Positions 26,201 through 38,200 of a stretch of 64,000 bases of DNA are shown here, one piece after another; position 1 is the stretch's first letter; each line of letters begins with the position of its first letter. A model generated the notes under the pieces. It worked only from the letters and a program-made list of their open reading frames with translations, was not told where the DNA came from and made no database searches. This DNA comes from Chiridota heheva (Eukaryota; Echinodermata; Holothuroidea; Apodida; Chiridotidae). The stretch is taken from assembly GCA_020152595.1 (NCBI GenBank), contig JAIGNY010004603.1, positions 55,001 through 119,000 of the forward strand. Direction: 5' to 3'. The translations under genes and the position numbers were made by a program.

Positions 26201-29200
26201 CAGCATCAAGCAGTAGCTCCACTGCTAAACTAGGCCCTTGACAAAATGTGCTCTACTGCTTACTTCCTGCAATTCTACAACACTGACCTTTTGCCCTTAG
26301 CGGCATTCTTACAATAGCCCTCCTTCTCCAGACGATTAACAAGACCTAGAGCGACGTTCATCTCCACGCCTAATCTCCGGGCAAAGTTTGGAATGATAAT
26401 GCGTCCCATTTCTGTGGCAGCGTGGAGGGATCGCCTCCACAGACAAGTTGCCTGGACATCTGATTGTTGGAGAGTAACAAGGTACGGGTCAGTTGGCTGC
26501 TTCAATGGATCATCCATCTAAATAAAAATAATTGATTGAATGATTTAAACGATCCGTCTGATCTAATTAAAAAGATTTGATTGATTTTAACGATCCATCT
26601 CATTTAAGTGGCAGCATGAAGGGAACTACACCACAGACAAGTTGGCAGTATGGAGAAATCTCCACCACAGACGAGTTGCTTGGACATTGGTTTGTTTGAG
26701 AGTGGCAAGGATCAGTTGGCTGCTTCAAAGGATCATCCATCTACTGTAAATGAAAAGATTTAGTGATCGATTTAAACAATCCGTCATATCTACTGTAGAT
26801 AAAAAGATTGATTTTAACAATCTGTCTCATTTTGGTGGCAGCATGGAGGGAACTCCTCCACAGACAAGTTGGCAGTATGGAGAAATCTCCACCACAGACG
26901 AGTTGCTTGGACATTGGTTTGTTTGAGTGGCAAGTTGAGGATCAGTTGGCTGCTTCAAAGGATCATCCATCTAAATGAAAAGATTTAGTGATTGATTTAA
27001 ACAATCCGTCATATCTACTGTAGATAAAAAGATTGATTTTAACAATCTGTCTCATTTTGGTGGCAGCATGGAGGGAACTCCTCCACAGACAAGTTGGCAG
27101 TATGGGAAATCTCCACCACAGACAAGTTGCTTGGACATTGGTTTGTTTGAGTGGCAAGTTAAGGATCAGTTGGCTGCTTCAAAGGATCATCCATCTAAAT
27201 AAAAAGATTTATTGATTGATTTAAATGATCTGTCTTATCTACTGTAGATAAAAAGATTGATTCTAACAATCTGTCTCAGTTTGGTGGCAGCATGGAGGGA
27301 AGTCCTCCACAGACAAGTTGGCAGTATGGGAAATCTCCACCACAGACGAGTTGCTTGGACATTGGTTTTTTCGAGTGGCAGGTTGAGGATCAGTTGCTTG
27401 CTTTAAAGGATCATCCATCTAAATGAAAAGATTTAGTGATCGATTTAAACGATCCGTCTTATCTACTGTAGATAAAAAGATTGATTTTAACGATCTGTCT
27501 CATTTTGGTGGCAGCATGGAGGGACCTCCTCCACAGGCTAATTCCGAGGTGACAGACGGGACAAATTTACACTACTTTTTTAAGAGGCCTAGCTGCTAAA
27601 AACAATCTGTAAGATGCAACCTTTAAGTTATCGATATAGTGAGGATAAACAATCTATAAAAAAAAAAATTATTCTAGATAATCCATTAAACTAGAGGATT
27701 CAATGACTGTGTAGTGACAAAGTAAAATCAGCATGACAGACAAGACAAAAATTACACTCCAACGACTTTCCTTGGAAAAAGCTATCTGTTCCCCTAGGAA
27801 ATTTGAATGTTTTCTCCTTGTCAAGTTAAATCACTTTTATTTACCCCACTAAACATAGCGGGGATATCTACGAGAGTTATACTTACCTTCCATGCTATAA
27901 ATATGCAATCTGGTCATGACCTGATTCTAACGCACTTTTAACAAACCTTACAAACATAGTTACCAGCCCAGCCCTGACCTCCATATTACCTCTAATATCC
28001 CTCACTTAACATTCCACCGAGGCCTAACGAGAGAGAAGGCGGGCCGGGACACATGGAAGGTAAGTATAACTCTCGTAAATATCCCCACTACGCTTTAGCG
28101 GGGTAAATTTACTTCAAGTTATACCTTACCTTCCATTCTATAAATATGCAATCGGATTGCAACAGAGGATTGGAAGAAAGGGAGTTCAGGTCGAAGCCCA
28201 ATTTTCTAAAGGCTGGTCCTAATAATCGCACTAGTTTTATCCTACTTAAAGAACTAGATTCCTTAAGGACTAAAATCTTCTTAATAGAAACTACTATAAA
28301 ATAGTAAACCACTCCTAGTCATAACAAACGTGCCGAAACAGTGACCGAAATTCATTAGTAAACAACCAAGATGTTGAGAAATTTACCGGAAGGATCTCAA
28401 CGGAACGAGAGAACACGAATACAAAAACAAGAATATTCACCTCAAGAAAGGGGATGGTCCTCTTCTTGAAAGAACAGCCCTTGCAACTCCGCCTTGATAG
28501 TCTGGTATATCCTTCAGATATGCGGAGACGAATGTGGCTGGTTTTTCCATAGGTATTTATGTCGTTGTAAGGATTGTGTACGTTTAATATAGTGTTTGAG
28601 ACATCCAATGAGAGCACCAGGCCCTGTCCTCTGATGTGTCAGTAAACGTAAGAACATTCCTTTAAGTAATCTTTCCAGAGGCCGTGCATTTGTGATGGTC
28701 GAACCATTTGTAAAGCCTTGGTAAATAGCTGCTATGGCTGTTCTGAACCCTTTTGACTGTATTGATAGATTTATTCAGATTAAACTGACCCAACAAAATA
28801 ATCCACTACGTCACCAAGAGAGAAAGAAACCGATCTATTCTTGCACCAGTCTCGGGACATTCCAAGTCTGGAAGAATACATCACATCCCCAAAGTGGAAG
28901 GTCTCCGCTTTAGGCTGCCACTTGGGCAGATACCTCCACAAAACCCTGCGACATAAGGGATTTGCAGAAAGAGGCCACACAGTCAAATGGAGTGCTCTTG
29001 GACTATGGTGCTGTTTGCCGGAGCCGGGATTGAGACTAAGTCGTCCATGACCGGAAGCTCGTACAGGAAACCTGCGATAAGATTGAGCAGCTCAGAGAAC
29101 CACAGTTAGCCAGGCAAATTGGAAGCTACCAGAAGAAACATGTGAAACTGATCAAACATTACCCTGCCCAGTACTCTCAGTACAAGTGCTAACGGTGGGA

Positions 29201-32200
29201 AGGCATAGCCCACGAAGTGGGTCCACCTGATCGTAAATGCGACGACTTTCCACTCTTGGATCGGGGGTCAGAGCGCAAAAAATTGGTAGCTTGTGGTTGT
29301 CCACAAACGCAAACAGATCTACGTCCAGGAGACCAAAGCTCAACCAGACCGCGTCGGCCACCTGTGAAAGGAGGGCCTATTCTGTGGGGCTCCTTGACGG
29401 CGGGATAACAGATCCGCGATCGTGTTCTCCTTGCCTGGCAGGTGGACCATCTAAAGTTTGACCTTGTTTGTCGTACACCAAGACAGAAGGGACTTGGCAA
29501 GGATCCAAAGTCTTCTGGATCTCGTGCCTCCCTGCCTGTCAAAAACGCCACTAGCATGGTGTTGTCTGTATATAATAGAACCGTTTTGTTCCGTACCTGT
29601 GGTAGAAGGTGAACAAGAGCACAGCGTACTGCCTCTAGTTCCAACAAATTGATGTGCTGACTGCACCAAGTGCTCGTCCTGAATCCCGTGACTTGGGACC
29701 ACGCTAAATGCGCTCCCCAACCTGTCAAAGACGTGTCGGTCACCACTGACACTGAAGGTCTGACGGTACGTTGAAAAACAGCTCCCTGTGACAGGTGAGA
29801 GTGGACGCACCAACACCACATGTGGGGGACCACTGCCTGTGTACAGGGGACAAGGACACTGAGGTCCCTACTGGGTGGGACAAAATGATCTAGTAGATGG
29901 AATTGTGGAGACCTGGGAAAATTAGTTGACTGTCGCGTCGAGCAAATCCAAGATTCCGTTTAAGAAGGGTGTGGTCGTTGGAAAGACATCGGCCGGCAAA
30001 ACCGAATCTAACCCCTTGGTCATCCATATGGCAAAGAGCTTGGTACTTAAAGCTGCGCCATATGGCCCAGTCAACAGCTGTAAGGGAAATCCTTCCTCTG
30101 CTGGACTGCAGGATCAAAAACTTCTTGGCCTTGGCCATGGAGCTGCACACCGCTGTGGTGCTGCTCGCGGGCTGGCGGAGGAGTTGCCACACTCTTTCGG
30201 GATCAAGGGAGTGCCTATGAGCACCTGGTAGGCAGCTGGTTGGACATGAATAGCCTTGTCAAAGTCTTTGTTGTAGGCCATCCAGTCCTTGTCTGGGGTC
30301 CTGGACCAATGCTGTAGGGAATTGCTTACCATTGGCTTAGATATCCTAGTGGCCATACTGAGCAGTCGGCGTTAAGACTGTGCCCCAGTCCCAATGAGAG
30401 GTGCTTGAACTACATGCAGCTTAATTTCCTGTGCTAGGAAATCAAGGAGCTGGGAAATCGCTCCCATTGTAAATGGGGGTCCACTGGAGGAGGTGGCGGG
30501 AAAAGGATCTCGTCTGGTACCCGGTAGGTTACGGGGGTCTTATCCAGTGCGGATTGCATCAGTGGGACGGCACTAGGGACAACTTGAACCAGGGCAGCGG
30601 GAGGAATCCCCCATCCCGTGAGGGTGGTCCTGTGCCTTGGGAGTGTCCGGAGTCTCCACAGGAGGGTCCAGATCGTCCATATAGTCAACATCATGTTCAG
30701 AGGAATAGATGTGGAGGGCATCCTCCTCCGAGACCTCAGGGTCGGGTGGATGCCATGCCATGGTGAGGTGCGAGGAGGCGGCAGCCTCTGCTCCATCGCC
30801 TGGGACACCAAAGTCTCAAGTGTCTGCTTGAGTGTGTCCATGAAGGCGGAATCCTCAGGGGTATCCCTGTGTCCCTTCCTTTCGCCTCCGCCTGGGCTTA
30901 GGGAAGGGTGAGGACTGTGACCTCTCCTGTGTGTGCTATCTCATTCCCTGTCCCTTGTCCGAGGCCTGCCTCGCTCAGGAGAGATTACCGGTGGGACGGA
31001 AGTCCAGGATGTGCTGGGCCCCACCACAGCGTCCGGAGCAAAAAGTGTACATGTAAGCGTATGACTAATCATATGCAAGGGCTCGTTGTCGGTTGCCTTG
31101 CTGGCAGTGGGTGGCAGCCTCGCCTCCCAGGCAGGAGGAGGATGCGGCTTAGACTTGGGTGGCATTGGCAGCGGGAAGGGGGAAGAAGAAGACTGTTTGA
31201 CAGTGGCTTCTCCGCTCTCTCGGCCGTTCTTTGAAAATGCCGGACGTGGTGGAGTCTACGCTCTGACCGCGCTGCTTGATCCCAGTCGCTGTAAAGAGTA
31301 CACGGGCTGGACTCGCAGCATAATGTGTAACACGTGAGATGGATGTCACCGGAGCGTAGTTAAAGAAGCGTTTACACTCTATGCATCGCAGGACATCTTG
31401 GGTGCATAACGCACCAACACTCGTGGACCTGTACTCTGTGTCCATGATACTGGTGAAAATTTTGCAGAACTATGACGTTCAACAAGGAAAATCTTACTAA
31501 GGCAGTTCACACTGCCATGAAACTGCATAGATAATTGCTACAGAAACAAGAAGAAAATAGCTCTTGTGATGCTATATTTCTTGCGAAGATCATCACTTAT
31601 CACCTGACCACGTAGATTCGTAGCTAGCGGGTCTATTTCCGGGTTTATCGTAGGGTGTACGTTATCTCGTTAAAAAAATCTGGAGCCCTACGGACCCAAT
31701 CACCGGAGCCGTATGGACCCGTAAAGCCGTTGATTATGAAGCCGTATGGACCCATCTGATGGACCCGTAAGGCCGAATCACGGACCGTGAAGCCATACGG
31801 AGCCAATCACTGGAGTTGTGCGGACCCGTATGGACCCGTGAAAGAAATCCAACGGCTCTACAGCCTTATAATTACTTATAACTCACTTATTACCTCTTTG
31901 GGTGCCGCCTAATGTGGCCCTAACGGTCCTTACACGGAATCGTGGTCCACAGCGGTGTACCAAGAATAAACCCTGTACTACTTGCGCCTCACCGACTAAG
32001 TAGCGTCGAATAGGGGGCGCTAGTGGTTTATTCTAAGTTAAGTCTCAAAATGCCACTTAACTGATCAAATTGGGCTCTGGTAATTTACGTCCAATAAACC
32101 TCACCCGTGGTCCTGCTAACACAGTAGTGTCGAGTCAGAGACCCCAGGGGTAAATCAGGTAAAAGTTAACAAAAGTAAACAACTGCCTCAGATCTCTGCG

Positions 32201-35200
32201 GCTCAGTAGCGTCAAACCGGTGGTCATGGCATAGGCAGAAAATTCTGAGCCCATAATGATTTATAACTCCTCTTGGCATTTGAAAATAAAAATATATATA
32301 AAAGAATATACTGTATATATACTTACACCAAAACTACCCTACTACGGGGATGTACTTAGACCCTTACGCAGGTGAAACGGAACTGCAGTAGACGTCAAAT
32401 ATAATGAGGCAAGCCACAGCAATTTAGTACATCAGAAAAAGAATCATATAAATCTGTATATTTTTAAAAACCGAGAAAATGCACAGGGTAGCGTGGAAAA
32501 AAAGGAACCAGAACCACTGTGGTCTTGGTGTTTGTGGAGATAAAAAAGGTAAAATCTCCTGAAAAGAGGATGCAGGGTCTTTCCATTGCCCCATAAAACA
32601 AGGTCATCAATTAAAAACTTGTGTATTAATCATATGCAAGAGAAACGAACACACAAAATGTACTAGTAACATTAAATAAAAAAAATAGGCTCTCTTGTAA
32701 TAACTGTAGCTCCTTGGAGCTGGATGAAGCATACTATGTATTAAAGTGACTCCTGATCACCCTGGTGACGTCCACCCAACTTTAACGAAATTCTCAAAAA
32801 TTTCTAACATTTCACACGCCAAACAAAAATAGGCTCTTTTGAAATGAGATCACCCTGTTAGCATACACCAGCATAGAAATGCATACAAGAACCTGTACTG
32901 AAGATATCTTAACATGTTAATATAATGCATAGTATAATGCTAGGCTATCCTCGTGAAAAGGCGGGGCCGAGGGGTAAAAACAATTAAACCCAAGGGCAAA
33001 GGGTCCTCTAAACAGGCACACCAGGTGCTCTATAAACTAAAAACACCTGCTGCAAGATGGGACTCTCTCGTTCTAGCCACCCATTTTGTACGGATGGAAG
33101 TAAAAAACTCTCAACCTAAGTGTAAGCTTAACGGGAAAGTCCTGCAAGTCAAACAGAAGAATTCCCGTCTTCCATGGCTACCTCGTCTTATCTCAGAAGA
33201 CTTGAAAAGGCTAGCAGAAAAATGCCGAACAACATAAAAACCTGCCTGGTAGAAACTGCAAAGGAGAAAATTGGTAAAAAAGGTGAAAGTTTTGTAAAGA
33301 AACTTCTTGACCAGTTTCAGCGATGTTGTGATAACAACACGCTAGAAAAGAAGTGAGGGATATTAGATGTAATATGAAGGTCAGGGCTGGGCTGGTAACA
33401 ATGTTTTTAAGGTTGGTTAGAAATGCATTAGAATCAGGTCATGGACCAGATTGCATATCTATACTGTAGCACGGAAAGTAAGGTATAACTAAAGTAAATA
33501 CAAATAATCATAAAGATGACTTATTTATTCAAAACATGTAACTGGAAATACCAGCCACATTAATGTGACAGATGGGACATTTTTGCACACTTAATAATGA
33601 CATTTTAAAATCACATTAATGTAGTAATTTAAAATGTCTTTTCTAAAATTTATTTTCAATCAACAACAAGAACTTCAAATTCACATTTTTGCTTCAAAAT
33701 TTTGCTTTACATTATTAATTTCTGGTCTAATTTTTACAACCCCTACCGGCAACTTTTGTTCTGGAGAAATTTCTTCAAAATTTTATAAATTTCTGCCATT
33801 TTTTTTTGTCTCCAAAATTCATGTACCAAAACAGTACATTGCACATGGTTCTTTAAACCGCTGGTCGAAAGTGTTTGCAATTTCCTTTTATTTGATTATA
33901 AATACAGGCATACCCCCTCTATTTGGGCCCTTTCCTATAATAATTAAATTTCACTACAGCATTTTCAATGATCATCTGGTGTACTAGTGGATATAACGCA
34001 GCCAAGAACTCAAATGCACCAGGTTGAGTCTCACCATGACAACTGCGTTATCATTTTTCTGCTGCAGTTTTCAGGGGTCATTTGACTAAAATCATTTTGT
34101 GTTTTCTCATCCTTCCTTTCTTTCTAAAGTCTAGATTAGCATCATAACATGCACTGAAAGGAAATTTGATAAAGAATCTAAATATGTAACACAAATTTTG
34201 TGACACAAGAAGTTATACTTGTGCAAAGATTGGCCATTTGTTGACCAAATTTAGACAAGAGTTGCTTAATTTGCATATTTTTGTCCAATATTCCTAATTT
34301 GGCTTTCATTACTCAAAAGATAAATATCTTAGCTTCCATTCCAACCAAACTTGTGATGAAAGAAAATGAAAGAAAGATCATCAAAAATGTATATGAAAAA
34401 AAATTTTTTTAGGACTATTGAGCTCTCATTTTTTAAACCCTGGTAGAATAAGGGTTAACGCCAAAATTGACGCTATTTTTGGTTTGCCTGTTTCATTGGT
34501 CAACAATGAAAAAATCAATATTTCACTTCAAAAGGCAATTTTTCATAATATATTATTAATTTGGCACTAACAGAATGTGCAAAGAGAAGTCAATAAAGAA
34601 TACGCACTAGATTAAACTTTACAATCTGAGTAAAAGTCTTTAACATTTACATTTATAATTTTGGCACTTTTGCATTAAAATTAATTTAGTTTTCCTGTTT
34701 CTTCTTCCAAATATAAGTTACTTTAAACAATGTAAATTGATATGTAGGCATGCAGTAAGCATCACACATGTAGCTTAACTGTTACATGTACTGTAAAGCA
34801 CTGTTTTCTTTACCATACACAAGGGTGTTGGCGATGATAGCTCATCTTCCTCAGAATTACCTTTCCCAGGTTGCACAGGTAGGCTATCTGGTTGAATGTC
34901 ATCTGAAAGTGCTTGAGTCAGTTTCACACTGCAGGGATGCTGTCATCACATATTATATAACATAACGTTCCACACTTTACAAATACTGAGCACCACGGGT
35001 TCCAGGAAGGGTACAAATTTCTGCACCATCTGGCTGCCATGAGTCATCCATATCCTGCACGTGCTGAGTTACATCCTTAAGAGATACAGGACATGTTCAT
35101 TTTGGCACAATTTTTGTGCAATTACTGGTGTTCCTGTTGGTGCCATTAACCATCCCATATTCTGTGACATGTCCCTTAAGGGACCCCCTTCCCCCAATAC

Positions 35201-38200
35201 CATCAATACACCCCTTGCCATGAAATGTTGCTGGGCATCTACATTACATGTTCTGCATATCCTATACATGTGTGTAGTGTGCATGAAGCTTACTTTATGA
35301 TTGACAAGACCGGGACAAAAAGATGGCTTAGGAAGGCAGGCAAAGTATAAGGCTGAAGTGTGTATGTTTATAATGAATATTTAGTTACTTTATAATTAAT
35401 AAATTCATAAATCATATTATTAACAAAGACAGAGTATTATACCTAAAATAGTCTATGTTTACCATTCTTTGCAACCTAGAGATGATAAAAAATATGTGAC
35501 AGACAGGACAAAAGGAGTAAATTGTGACAGACGGGATGGATTTTGACATGAAATATCAGATCAACTATACATCACAGGTTATCTTTATTTTACTTTCTTG
35601 GTAAGGTCACCTTAATAAAAGATTAAAATTTATCTTGACATGGCACTGTGATTATTTCAGAATGGTACAAGATTGTCACATTTCATCTTTTGGGTAAAAT
35701 TCTTTAGTGGTGGATAGGGAAGGTCTTCATAGTCAACCAATACTGATTATCTTTAAAGCATAAAAACTGTAATAAGGGGTAACTCAAATTCCCATTACAA
35801 AATAGGTGGAAATGCTACTTCTGTTTTCCCAAACTTTAAGCCTTGGTAAAACATAAAGTGCAGTAGAAGAAAAGCAAAAACAGTTTCCAAAAGCTTGATT
35901 AGTTTACTATCAAGAAAAAAATATTTACAAGTAGAAAATATACTTTGAAAATTCATGCATGTGCAACCCTTATCCGGAATTAGCCCACAGAAAAGTTGCT
36001 TGGACATCAGCTTGTTTGAGAGTGGCATGGTAAGGGGCAGGTTGGCTGCCTCCAGGATGCCATCCTAGCCATGGTGCCATCCATCTAGCCATGGTGCCAT
36101 CCAACTCCCCACGATGCCAGTCACCCCCACAATGATACCAACCATTCCCCCCCCCTGATGCCATCCATTCCTACAATGATACCAACCATTCCTCACCCTC
36201 CCCGATGCCATCCATTCCTACAATGATACTAACCGTCCCCGATGCCATCAATTCCTCCCTGATACCATCCATCTCTCCCCAATGCCATCCATCCCACCCT
36301 AATGCCATCCCTCTCTCCCTGATGCCATCCATTCATCCCCGATTTTGATGCAATTTGGAAGAGATTTCCTGTAGCTATTTTTTCTGTTTTATATATAATT
36401 TTGTAACAATATAACTAAGTGTTACATTGCTGGTATATAATCAAGACAATTACCTGCACACAATTGTTGCATACATGCTTTTCAGGGGCATCACTTTCTT
36501 GTTGAATTTTGAAACATAAAGCATGCTGCCAGGTGGCGCAGTACTCACAGCGAATCATCAGCCCATCATCCTAGGAGAAAAACCCAAAATACTGTAGATT
36601 ATAGATTCAGAATTACAAAATTAATAAAATGCTTAGAAAAAGAGTGATTAAGAAACATGGAGAATATATGAATGTTGTACAGTATATGCTTAATAAATTT
36701 TGACTGATTTGACTGAAAAATTGATGAAACATTTAGGCATGTCAACACATAGAGTATAGTACTAGAGATCTGCAGGCACGTCAACAAGTAGAGTATAGTA
36801 CCAGAGATCTGCAGGCACGTCAACAAGTAGAGTTTAGTACCAGAGATCTGCAGGCACATCAACAAATAGAGTATAGTACTAGAGATCTGCAGACACGTCA
36901 ACAAGTAGAGTATAGTACTAGAGATCTGCAGACACTTCAACAAATAGAGTAGGGTACCAGAGATCTGCAGATACGTCAACAAGTAGAGTATGGTACCAGA
37001 GATCTGCAGACACGTCAACAAGTAGAGTATGATACTAAAGATCTGCAGGCACATCAACAAAGAGAGTGTAGTACCAGAGATCTGCAGGCACGTCAACAAG
37101 TAGAGTACAGTACCAGAGATCTGCATGCACGTCAACACATAGAGTATGGTACCAGAGATCTGCAGAAACGCCCACAGAGTATGGTACCAGAGATCTGCAG
37201 ACACGTCAACAAGTAGAATATAGTACCAGAGATCTGCAGGCACATCAACAAATAGAGTATGGTACCAGAGATATGCAGGCACATCAACAAATAGAGTATG
37301 GTACCAGAGATCTGCAGACACGTCCACAAGTACAGTATGGTACCAAAGATCTGCAGGCACATTAACAAGTAGAGTATGGTACCAGAGATCTGCAGGCACA
37401 TTAACAAGTAGAGTATGGTACCAGATCTGCAGACACGTCCACAAGTAAGGTATGGTACCAGAGATCTGCAGGCACATCAACAAATAGAGTATGGTACCAG
37501 AGATCTGCAGGCACGTCAACAAGTAGAGTATAGTACCAGAGATCTGCAGGCACATTAACAAGTAGAGTATGGTACCAGATCTGAGATCTGCAGAGATCTG
37601 CAGGCACATCAACATGGTACCAGAGATCTGCAGGCACGTCAACAAGTAGAGTATAGTACCAGAGATCTGCAGGCACGTCAACAAGTAGAGTATGGTACCA
37701 GAGATCTGCAGGCACATCAACAAACAGAGTATGGTACCAGAGATCTGCAGGCACGTCAACAAGTAGAATATAGTACCAGAGATCTGCAGGCACGTCAACA
37801 AGTAGAGTATAGTACCAGAGATCTGCAGGCACGTCAACAAGTAGAGTATGGTACCAGAGATCTGCAGGCACATCAACAAATAGAGTATGGTACCAGAGAT
37901 CTGCAGGCACATCAACAAATAGAGTATGGTACCAGAAATCTACAGGCACGTCAACAAGTAGAGTATGGTAACATAGATCTGCAGACACGTCCACAAGTAG
38001 AGTATGGTACCAGAGATCTGCAGACACGTCAACAAGTAGAGTATAGTACCAGAGATCTGCAGGCACATCAACAAGTAGAGTATGGTACCAGAGATCTGCA
38101 GGCACGTCAACAAGTAGAGTATAGTACCAGAGATCTGCAGGCACGTCAACAAGTAGAGTATGGTACCAGAGATCTGCAGGCACGTCAACAAATAGAGTTT

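Larger units (their letters stand above)
27838..33500 (-). mobile_element. DIRS-like tyrosine-recombinase retroelement, about 5.7 kb, decayed
   Basis: Inverted terminal repeats of about 150-170 bp bound it (27838-28008 and 33350-33500; shared marks TACCAGCCCAGCCCTGACCT and ATATCCCTCACTT). Minus-strand coding runs in the order gag-like (31165-30434), RT/RNase H (30360-29150), recombinase-like (29050-28350), as in DIRS elements. Most of the RT core appears deleted. An inverted and a direct copy of the left end lie at 28055-28152, recalling the internal complementary region of DIRS. It lies in the HORMAD intron between exons 11 and 12, in the same orientation as the gene. Confidence 0.78.

Noticed and set aside
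32953..33356. Basic plus-strand frames of 94 and 60 codons
   Set aside because: No recognised domain, located inside the DIRS-like element, overlapping in different frames.
34819..34940. Alternative 42-nt exon MTFNQIAYLCNLGK for HORMAD exon 11
   Set aside because: It is phase-compatible with good splice sites, but the longer frame is more linker-like and also keeps phase 0 at both ends. Kept as an alternative only.
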